Assembly (NCBI GenBank): GCA_964634465.1
Contig: CAZWLY010000007.1
Location: forward strand, 124,001-188,000
Length of the DNA: 64,000 nucleotides
Direction of reading: 5' to 3'
From: CAZWLY01 sp964634465
GTDB taxonomy: Bacteria; Desulfobacterota; Desulfarculia; G963662305
Position numbers and translations under genes: made by a program. Position 1 is the first letter of the stretch. Every line of letters starts with the position of its first letter. The notes beneath the pieces are model-generated. The model saw only the letters and a program-made list of their open reading frames with translations. It searched no databases and was not told the DNA's origin. Of the stretch, positions 42,422 to 50,993 are shown piece by piece.

Positions 42422-43225
42422 CTAAGCCGCTTGGGGCAGGACCTCCTCGATCACCCGGCCGTCCCGGGAGATGTTGATCCGGCCCAGGGGGATGCTCTTG
42501 CCCGAGCGCTTGAGCGCCTCTTGGGCGGCGTAGACGAAGCCGTGGCAACAGGGGACTTCCATGTGGGCCACGGTCAGCGACCTGATGTTCGCCCCGGCGA
42601 TGATCTCGGCCAGCCGCTGGATGTGGGCCTCGAGATCGTCCAGCTTGGGGCAGCCCATGGCGATGGCCTTGCCGGGCAGCAGCTTGGCGTGGAGGTCGGG
42701 GTAGGCCGTGGCCACGCAGTCGGCCAGCAGCACCAGATCGGCCCCTCTCAAGAACGGCGCGCCCGGTCCCAGAAGCTGAAGCTTGATCGGGAAATGGCCC
42801 AAGGACGAGGCCGCCCCCCCTATGGCCACGCCGCCCGAGGGCGCGGTCTCGAAAACCGCGGCCGTCGCCGAGGGGCATCCGCCGGCCGGGGCGGCGTTGA
42901 GGGTCGTCGCCGCCGCGGAAGGGCAGCCGCCCGCCGGATGGACGTGGGCCGCCTGGCCGTGGTCGTGGGTCGGTTGGCGGCCCAAATCGGCCAGGCGCTT
43001 CTCCACCGCCGCCTCGTCAAAATCTTCGGCCTCACGCTCGACCAACTTGAGCGCGCCCTCGGGGCACTCGCCCAAACAGGCTCCCAGGCCGTCGCACAAT
43101 ATCTCGCCAACCAGCTTGGCCTTGCCATCCACGATCGCCAAAGCGCCCTCGGCGCAAGAGAGGATGCACTCTCCGCAACCGGTGCACTTTTCCTCGTCGA
43201 TTTCGATGATTTTTCTAAGCGGCAT
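42422..43225 (-). CDS. 4Fe-4S protein with Cys/His-rich linker, redox partner candidate
   Basis: 267 residues. Two N-terminal [4Fe-4S] motifs: CTGCGECILSC and the variant CDGLGACLGEC. A linker (about 88-130) holds a His cluster (THDHGQAAHVHP) and two copies of PAGGCPSA. The C-terminal domain has further cysteines (LADCVATAY, AMGCPKLDD, EVPCCHGF) and no family name I can give with certainty; similar ferredoxin-fusion proteins occur beside hcp in anaerobes. Its start overlaps the Rrf2 regulator end by eleven bases, so the two are coupled. Probably an electron carrier for the neighbouring reductases (inference). Confidence 0.8.
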   Translation of the reverse strand: MPLRKIIEIDEEKCTGCGECILSCAEGALAIVDGKAKLVGEILCDGLGACLGECPEGALKLVEREAEDFDEAAVEKRLADLGRQPTHDHGQAAHVHPAGGCPSAAATTLNAAPAGGCPSATAAVFETAPSGGVAIGGAASSLGHFPIKLQLLGPGAPFLRGADLVLLADCVATAYPDLHAKLLPGKAIAMGCPKLDDLEAHIQRLAEIIAGANIRSLTVAHMEVPCCHGFVYAAQEALKRSGKSIPLGRINISRDGRVIEEVLPQAA

Positions 43226-43652
43226 GTTCCCTCCCGATGAGTACGCCCGTCATTTGACTCAGGTATGTTTTGGACAGGTAGTCCTTGACTTCATGGTTGA
43301 TCCTGGCCACCAGATCGCCCAGGACGCAGAAAGCGCTGTTGCATTTCCGGCTGTCGCCGAAGAGACAACTGCTGGGCTTAAGCGGTCCTTCGATGGCTTC
43401 GTAGACTTCCAGCAGCGTGACTTCCTCGGCCGGGCGGGCCAGGGCGAAGCCGCCCTTGGGCCCCCGAGTCGATCGGGCCAGACCGGCGTGGACCAGGCGC
43501 TGGAGCACCTTGGCCAGATGGGCCTCGGAAACGGCGAGCCCGGCGGCCATTTCCCTGGTCGGAACCAATCGGTCGGGGTTGTCGGCCAGGTAGACCGCGG
43601 TGTGGAGCGCCAACGAGGCGGCTTCGGATATTTTCAGAATGCTGGAGGTCAC
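43215..43652 (-). CDS. Rrf2-family transcriptional regulator (possible Fe-S NO/redox sensor)
   Basis: 145 residues from the GTG at 43652; the earlier ATG at 43658 directly abuts the AGGAG, whereas the GTG has six-base spacing. Winged-helix DNA-binding region: KISEAASLALHTAVYLA, TREMAAGLAVSEAHLAKVLQRLVHAGLARSTRGPKGGFALAR. Three cysteines (C-x7-C-x4-C: SSCLFGDSRKCNSAFC, about residues 94-109) are placed like the cluster ligands of NsrR and IscR, though the spacing is not the classical one. Lying ahead of the reductase set, it probably controls it and itself, sensing NO or redox state (inference). Confidence 0.88.
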   Translation of the reverse strand: MTSSILKISEAASLALHTAVYLADNPDRLVPTREMAAGLAVSEAHLAKVLQRLVHAGLARSTRGPKGGFALARPAEEVTLLEVYEAIEGPLKPSSCLFGDSRKCNSAFCVLGDLVARINHEVKDYLSKTYLSQMTGVLIGREHAA

Positions 43653-43661
43653 TACCATCTC

Positions 43662-43710
43662 CTATTTCGGAATTCAAGTACCAATATAACGAAATAGACC
43701 GGGATGTCAA
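43662..43710 (-). promoter_or_regulatory. Promoter and inverted-repeat operator of the Rrf2 regulator operon
   Basis: On the minus strand TTGACA (43710-43705) and TATATT (43688-43683) are 16 bases apart. CTATTTCG (43662-43669) and CGAAATAG (43690-43697) form a perfect 8-bp inverted repeat flanking the -10 box and the start-proximal region, as expected for autoregulation. The rest of 43711-44027 holds no gene I can support. Confidence 0.6.
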
Positions 43711-44027
43711 GCATAAAAGATAAAAAAAGTCCATTTAGGTTTTTTTGGTCGCAACCTGTTGTTGTAATCAGTGGTTAGTCGACTCGACGTGCTTGGCGGG
43801 AAGGGTTGATCGAGGATTTTTCAGGTTTGCTCGCCCCCCCCCGGCCGGAATTTCAGGCGGGCTGTCGGCGCGGAGATCGGCCGGTCGATCGCGCCGAATC
43901 CAGCCAGGGCGACCAGGGCGGCCGGGTAAGCGTCGCCCTGGTTGCCCGAAGTTTCACCTTGGAGCTCGGGGGTCTTTGGCCGGACCCGGTTCTTCGATCG
44001 GAGTCCACAACTCGCCGGGGCGCGACC

Positions 44028-44723
44028 CTAGTCCCGATCCAGATAGAAGCGATCCCTCACTGTCAGATCGTCATCCAGTTCATAGACCAGCGGCACGCCG
44101 GTGGGGATCTCCAGACCGACGATGTCCTCGTCGGAGATGTTCTCCAGGTGTTTGACCAAGGCCCGCAGACTGTTGCCGTGGGCGGCGACGATGACCCGGC
44201 GGCCGCCTGAAACCGCTGGGGCGATCGTCTTTCGCCAGTAGGGCAGGGCCCTGGCCAGGGTGTCCTTGAGCGACTCGCCGGCCGGGAGGAGCGCCGGATC
44301 GAGGTTTTGGTAGCGGGGGTCGTGGGCCGGGTGGCGCGGGTCGTCGGCTTCGAGGAGCGGCGGGGGAGTGTCGAAGCTGCGCCGCCAGATCTTGACCTGC
44401 TCGGCGCCGTGCTTTTCCGCCGTCTCGGCCTTGTTCAATCCTTGCAGCGCGCCGTAGTGGCGCTCGTTGAGGCGCCAGGAGCGGACGACCTCGATCCACA
44501 TCAAGTCCATCTCGTCCATCACCAGCCACAGCGTCCTGATGGCCCGGGTCAAAAGTGAGGTGAAGGCCAGATCAAAGGTGTAGCCGGCGGCCTTGAGTCG
44601 GCGGCCGGCGGTCTTGGCCTCCTCGACGCCCTTCTCCGAGAGATCGACGTCGGTCCAGCCGGTGAACCGGTTCTTAAGGTTCCAGACGCTCTGGCCGTGG
44701 CGAAGCAGCACCAGTCGGGGCAT
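44028..44723 (-). CDS. gpmA: 2,3-bisphosphoglycerate-dependent phosphoglycerate mutase
   Basis: 231 residues. LVLLRHGQSVWN holds the catalytic phosphohistidine; the second active-site His is in IVAAHGNSLRALVKHLE. NRFTGWTDVDLSEKG, SWRLNERHYGALQGLNK and the YDVPPP-equivalent (FDTPPP) are typical of the dPGM group. It interconverts 3- and 2-phosphoglycerate in glycolysis and gluconeogenesis. The 58-base gap to the DUF3795 gene leaves operon membership open. Confidence 0.96.
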   Translation of the reverse strand: MPRLVLLRHGQSVWNLKNRFTGWTDVDLSEKGVEEAKTAGRRLKAAGYTFDLAFTSLLTRAIRTLWLVMDEMDLMWIEVVRSWRLNERHYGALQGLNKAETAEKHGAEQVKIWRRSFDTPPPLLEADDPRHPAHDPRYQNLDPALLPAGESLKDTLARALPYWRKTIAPAVSGGRRVIVAAHGNSLRALVKHLENISDEDIVGLEIPTGVPLVYELDDDLTVRDRFYLDRD

Positions 44724-44781
44724 GGAGTCCTCCCTGATTGGCTTTCTTCTGAAAGGGCCCGGTCGGGAAATCTTTGTGGGC

Positions 44782-45123
44782 TCAGCCTTCCAACCGCCGC
44801 CGGATGTCGTCCAGCACTCGTTTCGCCTCCGCGACCGTCTCGTGGAATTCGCTCAGTTGGGCGCAGGGATACTCGTTGCAGTGGGCGCAGTTCTCCACGC
44901 CCTTGATCTGGCCGCACTTCCTGATGGCGCAGACGTGGCAGTGGCTAAAAAGGCTTCCGCCTTCGGACAGGCAACCGTGGCAGGCGATCTCTTCGGGCGC
45001 GATCTCGGCTTTGAAGAGCTTTGACCACTTGGCCGCCGTCTCGGCTCGGAGGGCGTCGTCGTTGTTTTTCGTGGCCAGGTAGGCCGGGCAGTCGGTGCAG
45101 GTCAGACCGCAATAGGCGATCAT
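44782..45123 (-). CDS. DUF3795 cysteine-rich protein
   Basis: 113 residues. The start IAYCGLTCTDCPAYLA and the repeated cysteine groups (CHGCLSE, HCHVCAIRKC, CAHCNEYPC) are the DUF3795 signature common in anaerobic bacteria and archaea; twelve cysteines probably bind zinc or an Fe-S cluster. Function unknown. It begins 14 bases after the sigma-54 regulator gene and may be transcribed with that two-component pair. Confidence 0.88.
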   Translation of the reverse strand: MIAYCGLTCTDCPAYLATKNNDDALRAETAAKWSKLFKAEIAPEEIACHGCLSEGGSLFSHCHVCAIRKCGQIKGVENCAHCNEYPCAQLSEFHETVAEAKRVLDDIRRRLEG

Positions 45124-45137
45124 CGTCTTGGCCTCCT

Positions 45138-46508
45138 TTATAAGCCGTATTCCTTGATCTTGTTTATCAGCGCCCGGCGGCTCAAGCCTATCGCCTCGGC
45201 CGCCCGGGTCCGGTTGCCGCCCTCGGCCTCGAGGGCCTGGGCGATGATGGTCCGTTCGGCCTGGGCGGTGATTTCGGCCAGGGCGTCCTTGATGTTGACC
45301 ACGCCCCGGGGGACGGTCACCCTCAACTCGCCGCCCGATCTGGCCGCCAGCGGCGGCAGGTGGGCGGTGCCGATCCGGGGGCCGTCCGAGAGCAGCAAGG
45401 CCTGCTCTATGACGTTCATCAGCTCCCGGACGTTGCCCGGCCAGGGCAATTTGGTCAGGTGGATCAAGGCTTCGTCGGTCAGGCTCGCCCCGGCTCGGCC
45501 GTGCTTGGCGGCCAGTTGGGCCACGAAGTGGTTGGCCAACAGCGGCACGTCTTCGGGGCGCTCCCGCAGGGGCGGGATGAGAAGCCTGATCACGGCCAGG
45601 CGGTAGAAGAGGTCGTCCCGGAACGTCTTCTGGGCGATCATCGCTTCCAGGTCCTGGTTGGTGGCGGCCACGAGGCGCACGTCCACCGGCCGGTTCTTGG
45701 TGTCGCCCACCGGCCGGATCTCCTCTTCCTGAAGGACCCTGAGGAGCTTGACCTGCAGCTCCAGCGGCAGCTCGCCGACTTCGTCCAGGAAGAGCGTCCC
45801 GCCGTCGGCCGCGGCGAAGAGCCCCTCCTTGGCCCGCTCGGCGCCGGTGAAGGCTCCCTTGACGTGTCCGAAGAACTCAGACTCCATCAGCGTCGCCGGG
45901 ATGGCTCCGCAGTTGACGGCGATGAACGGGGCCTCCTTGCGGGGCGAGTTGTAGTGGATGGCCCGGGCCAAAAGCTCCTTGCCGGTGCCGCTCTCGCCCT
46001 GGATCAAGACCGTCGATTTGGTCTCGGCCACCTTGCGGATCACGTCCAGGACCTTGGCCATGGCCGGCGAGGCGGTGATGATCGAGGAGAAATCGTAGCG
46101 CTGGGAGACCTCCCGTCTCAGCCGTCTGTTCTCGGCCAGGATGCGCCGCCGTTCCAGGACTTTGTCGAGGACGATCAATATCTGCTCCTCGTTGAACGGC
46201 TTGGAGACGTAGTCGGACGCGCCGGCCTTCATCGCCTCGACCGCGCTCTCCACCGAGGCGAAGGCGGTGATCATGATCACCGGCAGATCGGGCTCGGTTT
46301 CCTTGATCCGGGCCAACAGGCTCAAGCCGTCCAGGCCGGGCATGCGGATGTCGCTTATCACCGCGTCGAAACGGCGCTCGGCGATCTTCTTCAAACCCTC
46401 CTCGCCGGAGGAGGCCTCCTCGGCCTCGTAGCCGGCCGAGGTGAGCATGATGGCCAGCACCTTTCTCAAGTGGCGCTCGTCGTCAACGATGAGAATGCGA
46501 CCTTTCAA
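45138..46508 (-). CDS. NtrC-type sigma-54-dependent response regulator
   Basis: 456 residues. Receiver domain (about 1-120) with phospho-acceptor Asp in VISDIRMPGLDG; AAA+ domain (about 140-375) with Walker A GESGTGKELLARAI, the sigma-54-contacting GAFTGA loop, Walker B LFLDEVGELP and an arginine finger region; Fis-type helix-turn-helix at the end (GGNRTRAAEAIGLSRRALINKI). It activates RNA polymerase with sigma-54 at promoters bound upstream. It overlaps the kinase gene by four bases (ATGA type), so the two form a pair. Target genes are not evident here. Confidence 0.95.
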   Translation of the reverse strand: MKGRILIVDDERHLRKVLAIMLTSAGYEAEEASSGEEGLKKIAERRFDAVISDIRMPGLDGLSLLARIKETEPDLPVIMITAFASVESAVEAMKAGASDYVSKPFNEEQILIVLDKVLERRRILAENRRLRREVSQRYDFSSIITASPAMAKVLDVIRKVAETKSTVLIQGESGTGKELLARAIHYNSPRKEAPFIAVNCGAIPATLMESEFFGHVKGAFTGAERAKEGLFAAADGGTLFLDEVGELPLELQVKLLRVLQEEEIRPVGDTKNRPVDVRLVAATNQDLEAMIAQKTFRDDLFYRLAVIRLLIPPLRERPEDVPLLANHFVAQLAAKHGRAGASLTDEALIHLTKLPWPGNVRELMNVIEQALLLSDGPRIGTAHLPPLAARSGGELRVTVPRGVVNIKDALAEITAQAERTIIAQALEAEGGNRTRAAEAIGLSRRALINKIKEYGL

Positions 46509-48223
46509 CCGGCTTCCTCCTCGGCTCTGTTCAAAAGGACTTCAAAGGCGGCCCCCGGCCCCTCGCCTTCGAGGAGCCTGATGGCGCCGCCCTCGCCCTC
46601 GACGATGCGGTGGCAGATGGCCAGGCCCAAGCCGGTGCCGTGGCCGACCGCCTTGGTGGTGAAAAACGGGTCGAAGATCCGCTGGGCGTCCTGGGGGGCG
46701 ACGCCGGGGCCGTTGTCGGCCACGATCAGCGACACCTTGTCGGCCAGCGCCCGGGTGGTGATGGTTATCCGGCCGGGGCGCTCGCCCTTGTGGTTCTCCA
46801 GAGCCTGGGCGGCGTTGACCACCAGGTTGATCACCACCTGGGCCAACAGGTCCCGGTCCATGAACACCTCGGGATCGGCCGGGTCGAGGATAGGGACCAC
46901 CTCGAGCCCCCGAAACAGCTTCTGGTTGGTCAACATGAACAGGATGGACGACAGGGCCTCGTTGACCTTTATCCGGCTTCGAACTCCGCGCGAGGGTCGG
47001 GAGTAGGTCAGAAGGTCCTGGATGATCCGCTCGATGCGGCCGGCCTGCTCCTCGATGGCGGTGACGTACTCGGCGCTCTCCTGGGCGCTCAGGCCCGTCT
47101 TTTTGAGTATCTGGGCGTAACCGGAGATGGCCGAGAGGGGATTGCCGATCTCGTGGGCCACGCCGGCGGCCAGCAGCCCGACCGAGGCCAGCTTTTCGGA
47201 GTGCATCAACTGGCGCTCCAACTGCTTACGTTCGGTGACGTCCCTGGCGATGACCAGCAGCGCCGGCTCGTCCTCCTCGGCCGGCGGCAGCGGGGTGAAG
47301 CTGACCAGGACGGTTCGGGGGTGGCCCTGGGCGTCCTTGAAGGGCAGCTCCTGGACCGCGCCGGCCTCGGCCAGTTCGGTCAGCCGGGGGTCGGGCTCCT
47401 CGGCGTCGATGAGCTCGCTGAACGGCCGGCCGGCCAGCGCGGCCGGCTCGAAACCCAACTGACTCACCCGGCTGTTGACGTAGGTGATGCGGCCCTGGCG
47501 ATCAAGGGTGATGATCAGGTCGTTGGCGCTCTCCAGCAGCCGCTCCAGCCTCTCCCTGGCCAGCCTGGCCTCCCGCTCCGAGCGGCGAAGCACCCGGTTG
47601 ACCCGTTTGACCTCGTTGAAGAGCCTGACGTTGTAGAGCGCGGCCGCGGCCTGGTCGCAGATGATGGTCAGTATCCTGACGTCGTCCTCTGAAAAGGCGC
47701 CCTCGGCCTGGCCGACCAGCCCGAAGACGCCGATGGTCTCCTCCCGGGCGATGAGCGGCAGGCAGACCAACGACGACGCCCCGGCCAAAAGCCCGGTTCC
47801 GTGTTCCAGCTTGGGCAGCAGCACCGGCCGGCCGCTTCTCGCCGCCTGGCCGATGGCGCCGGCTTCGGCCTCGACGGCCAGGGCCTGGACCGAGTGCCTG
47901 TCCGGCCAGTAGACGGCCTCCTGGCCGCCCTTGGCCGAGGCCTTGAGCCGGAGCCGGCCCTTCGGCCCGATCAACAGCAGAAGGCTGCCGTCCGGGGCCA
48001 GTTCGTCCATGACCGCCTCGACCACGGCCAGACAGACCTTCTTTAAGTTCAGGTCCATCCGGAGCGAATCACTGAGCCGCCTGACCAGGCTCAGCTCCTC
48101 GACCCGGGCGTCGTAGAGGGCGTAGATCTCCCTCAAGGTCTGCTTGTAGGTCGCCAGGGAGGCCTCTTGTTCGGCGATCTTGGCCCTGAGCTGCTCCAGG
48201 TTTTGCTGTGAAGCGCCCTTCAC
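46505..48223 (-). CDS. GAF/PAS sensor histidine kinase
   Basis: The frame opens at 48316 under the serS promoter region; the GTG at 48223 (VKGASQQNLEQLRAKIAEQ) is my preferred start, 572 residues, although no strong ribosome binding site is seen. No membrane segment, so cytoplasmic. Order: coiled coil (about 5-45), GAF domain (about 60-205), second coiled coil, PAS domain (about 235-340), HisKA with GVAHEIGNPLSAISGYAQ, and HATPase (NLVVNAAQALEN, DNGPGVAPQD, GHGTGLGLAICH). Partner of the sigma-54 regulator that follows. The signal is unknown. Confidence 0.9.
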   Translation of the reverse strand: MKGASQQNLEQLRAKIAEQEASLATYKQTLREIYALYDARVEELSLVRRLSDSLRMDLNLKKVCLAVVEAVMDELAPDGSLLLLIGPKGRLRLKASAKGGQEAVYWPDRHSVQALAVEAEAGAIGQAARSGRPVLLPKLEHGTGLLAGASSLVCLPLIAREETIGVFGLVGQAEGAFSEDDVRILTIICDQAAAALYNVRLFNEVKRVNRVLRRSEREARLARERLERLLESANDLIITLDRQGRITYVNSRVSQLGFEPAALAGRPFSELIDAEEPDPRLTELAEAGAVQELPFKDAQGHPRTVLVSFTPLPPAEEDEPALLVIARDVTERKQLERQLMHSEKLASVGLLAAGVAHEIGNPLSAISGYAQILKKTGLSAQESAEYVTAIEEQAGRIERIIQDLLTYSRPSRGVRSRIKVNEALSSILFMLTNQKLFRGLEVVPILDPADPEVFMDRDLLAQVVINLVVNAAQALENHKGERPGRITITTRALADKVSLIVADNGPGVAPQDAQRIFDPFFTTKAVGHGTGLGLAICHRIVEGEGGAIRLLEGEGPGAAFEVLLNRAEEEAG

Positions 48224-48339
48224 ACCGCCATCATATCCCAGCCGCCGTCGGCTGGCAAGGCGGAGGAGTTGACTGGCCTCTATCCCCATGATAGAGCTTG
48301 GTAGAGATGAATCCACACAATACTTAGGGGCTTAAGTCC

Positions 48340-49620
48340 ATGCTCGATCTGAAGTTCATTCGCAACAATCTGGAGGTGGTGACCGAGTCGTTGGCCGCTC
48401 GCGGGGCCGACATCGACATCTCGGTCTTCACCAGGCACGACGAGCGCCGCCGCACCCTGTTGACCCAATCGGAGGAGTTGAAGCACCGGCGCAACACCCT
48501 CTCCCAGCAGGTGGGCGAGTGCTACAAGTCCGGCCAGAAAGAGAAGGCCGAGGCGCTCAAGGATGAGGTCAAGTCCATCGCCGAGCGGATCAAGGAGCTG
48601 GACGCGGAACTGGCCGCGATCGAGGAGGAGCTCAAGCCCTGGTTGATGAACGTGCCCAACATTCCCCACGACTCGGTGCCGGTCGGCCGGGACGAGGCGG
48701 ACAACGAGATCGTCTACGAGTGGGGCGAGATTCCCCGCTTCGACTTCGAGCCCCAGGCCCACTGGGACCTGGGCGAGTCCCTGGGCGTGCTGGACTTCGA
48801 GCGGGCGGCCAAACTGTCCGGGGCCCGGTTCGCGGTCATGTGGCGCGGCGCGGCCCGATTGGAGCGGGCCCTGATCAACTTCTTCCTGGACGTCCACACC
48901 CAGGAGCACGGCTACAGCGAGGTCTGGACGCCGTTCATGGTCAACTCGCCGACCATGACCGGCACCGGCCAGTTGCCCAAGTTCGCCGAGGACCTGTTCA
49001 AGATCGAGGGTCGGGATCTGTGGCTGATCCCCACCGCCGAGGTGCCGGTGACCAACCTCCACGCCCAGGAGATCTTGAGCGAGGACCAACTGCCCCTGAT
49101 GTACACCGCCTACACCCCCTGTTTCCGGGCCGAGGCCGGGGCCTACGGCAAGGACACCCGAGGACTCATCCGCCAGCACCAGTTCGACAAGGTGGAACTG
49201 GTCACCTTCACCACTCCCGAGGACTCCTACGACGCCCTGGAGCGGCTGACCGGCCACGCCGAGGCCATCTTGAGGCGGCTCGAGCTGCCCTATCGCAAGG
49301 TGGTGTTGTGCACCGGCGACCTGGGCTTCTCCGCGGCCAAGACCTACGACCTGGAGGTCTGGCTGCCCTCGGCCGGGGTCTACCGGGAGATTTCGTCCTG
49401 CTCCAACTTCGAGGCCTTCCAGGCCCGGCGGGCCGGCATCCGCTTCAAGCGGGCCGGCAAGAAGGGCACCGAGTTGGTTCACACCTTGAATGGCTCCGGG
49501 CTGGCCGTGGGCCGGACCCTGGTGGCGATCATGGAGAACTACCAGCGCCCCGACGGCTCGATCGCCGTGCCCGAGGCCCTCAAGCCCTACCTGGGCGGCA
49601 TGGAGGCGATAACGAGGTGA
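48340..49620 (+). CDS. serS: Seryl-tRNA synthetase
   Basis: 426 residues, the usual length. N-terminal coiled-coil arm that grips the long variable arm of tRNA-Ser (about 30-105), then the class II catalytic core: motif 2 in CFRAEAGAYGKDTRGLIRQHQFDKVEL, serine-specific TAEVPVTNLH, and motif 3 in NGSGLAVGRTLVAIMENYQ. EISSCSNFEAFQARR is the SerS signature. It charges tRNA-Ser and also makes Ser-tRNASec, the precursor for the selenocysteine used in the fdhA product. Confidence 0.97.
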   Translation: MLDLKFIRNNLEVVTESLAARGADIDISVFTRHDERRRTLLTQSEELKHRRNTLSQQVGECYKSGQKEKAEALKDEVKSIAERIKELDAELAAIEEELKPWLMNVPNIPHDSVPVGRDEADNEIVYEWGEIPRFDFEPQAHWDLGESLGVLDFERAAKLSGARFAVMWRGAARLERALINFFLDVHTQEHGYSEVWTPFMVNSPTMTGTGQLPKFAEDLFKIEGRDLWLIPTAEVPVTNLHAQEILSEDQLPLMYTAYTPCFRAEAGAYGKDTRGLIRQHQFDKVELVTFTTPEDSYDALERLTGHAEAILRRLELPYRKVVLCTGDLGFSAAKTYDLEVWLPSAGVYREISSCSNFEAFQARRAGIRFKRAGKKGTELVHTLNGSGLAVGRTLVAIMENYQRPDGSIAVPEALKPYLGGMEAITR

Positions 49621-50993
49621 AGCTTCCTCCGCGGCCGGCCCGCCTGATCCTGGCCCTGGCGGCCGTGGCGGTCATCTTCGGGCTGGCCTTAAACGGCTGG
49701 AGCTGGTTCAAGACCTCTTCCAGCGTCACCAGGATCGCTCCGCCGCCCCCGCCTCCGCCCAGTCTGGACAAGGAGGAGTTGGCCTACCTGCTCGGCCGCT
49801 CGGTCCTGACCGGCCGGCGGCTGGATCGCTTTCGGCTCAAGGCCGGAGCGGGGCGGACCTTTACCGTCGAGACGACCATCGACCAGCGCCTCCAGCAGTT
49901 CTTGAACAGTCGACTGGCCCGGGCCCGAGCGCCGATGGCGGCCATGGCCGTCATCGAACCGGCCACCGGCAAGGTGCTGGCCCTGGCCTCGTGGGACCGC
50001 CTGCCCGGTCGGATCAACTACGCCGTGGCCTCGACCTTTCCGGCCGCCTCGGTCTTCAAGATCGTCACCGCCGCCGCGGCCATGGAGGAGGGCGGGCTCA
50101 GCCCGGCCAGCCGCATCCCCTACCACGGCCGCTCGACCACGCTCTACAAGGGGCAGTTGCGCGACAAAAAGACGCGCTGGACCCGCTACCCGTCCCTGAC
50201 CGACTCGTTCGCCAAGTCGGTCAACCCGGTCTTCGGCAAACTGGCTCAAAAACAGGTCGGCCCGGACGTGCTGGAAGCCTTTGCCCTGCGCTTCGGGTTC
50301 AACCAGGCGCTCAGATTCGAGTTCCCCGCCGAGGCCTCCCGGGTCCGCGTGCCGGAGAACGACCCCTACCAACTGGCCGAGGTCGGCTCCGGCTTCAACC
50401 GGGAGACGACCATGAGCCCTCTCCACGGCGCGCTCATCGCCGGGGCGGTGGTCAACGGCGGGTTGATGATGGAGCCCAACATCGTCAACCGGGTGACGGT
50501 CGATGACGGCGCCGGTCACGGCCGCGAGGTCTACCGCAGCCGGCCGCGACTTCTCCGCCGGACCTTGAGCTCTCGGACCGCCGAGCGGATGAAAAAACTG
50601 ATGGCCGCCACCATCAGCCGGGGCACGGCCCGTTCCATCTTCCGCCGGGCCAAGCGCGATCGGGTGCTGAAGCACCTGGAGATGGGCGGCAAGACCGGCT
50701 CGATCAACGACCGGACCAGGACCTACCGTTGCGACTGGTTCGTCGGTTACGCCCGCCACAAAAAGACCGGCCAGACCATCGCCCTGGCCGTCCTGGTGGC
50801 CCACGACCTCAAGCGGCGCGGCGTTAGGGCGGCCCGCCTGGCCCGCCAGGCCTTCCGCTTCTATTTCGACGACACACGCCCGCCCGCCCCGGAGATGAAA
50901 CCTGTTTCGGCGCCGCCGGTCAGAAAGGCGGGGCCGTCGCCGACCAAGATCCGCCCCCTCGACCGCAAGCCGTCGTCCAAAAGTAAGGGATAG
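49617..50993 (+). CDS. Penicillin-binding protein-type transpeptidase, short form
   Basis: 458 residues from the GTG at 49617, which overlaps the serS stop; the longer open frame upstream is a shadow of serS. One N-terminal membrane anchor (about 10-25), a proline run (PPPPPPP), then a transpeptidase domain with all three motifs: Ser145-V-F-Lys148, Ser201-V-N203 and Lys359-T-G361. The long N-terminal dimerisation module of class B PBPs (FtsI, PBP2) is missing, and the tail is Pro/Lys/Ser-rich. It should cross-link peptidoglycan or bind penicillin in the periplasm; specific role unknown. Confidence 0.88.
   Translation: MKLPPRPARLILALAAVAVIFGLALNGWSWFKTSSSVTRIAPPPPPPPSLDKEELAYLLGRSVLTGRRLDRFRLKAGAGRTFTVETTIDQRLQQFLNSRLARARAPMAAMAVIEPATGKVLALASWDRLPGRINYAVASTFPAASVFKIVTAAAAMEEGGLSPASRIPYHGRSTTLYKGQLRDKKTRWTRYPSLTDSFAKSVNPVFGKLAQKQVGPDVLEAFALRFGFNQALRFEFPAEASRVRVPENDPYQLAEVGSGFNRETTMSPLHGALIAGAVVNGGLMMEPNIVNRVTVDDGAGHGREVYRSRPRLLRRTLSSRTAERMKKLMAATISRGTARSIFRRAKRDRVLKHLEMGGKTGSINDRTRTYRCDWFVGYARHKKTGQTIALAVLVAHDLKRRGVRAARLARQAFRFYFDDTRPPAPEMKPVSAPPVRKAGPSPTKIRPLDRKPSSKSKG

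Noticed and set aside
43745..44210. Two overlapping plus-strand frames of about 135 codons upstream of gpmA's end
   Set aside because: They run into gpmA antisense, lack start signals and show shadow composition.
48720..49616. N-terminal extension of the penicillin-binding protein
   Set aside because: It overlaps serS in another frame and is Arg/Gly/Pro-rich shadow sequence; the GTG at 49617 gives a normal membrane anchor.
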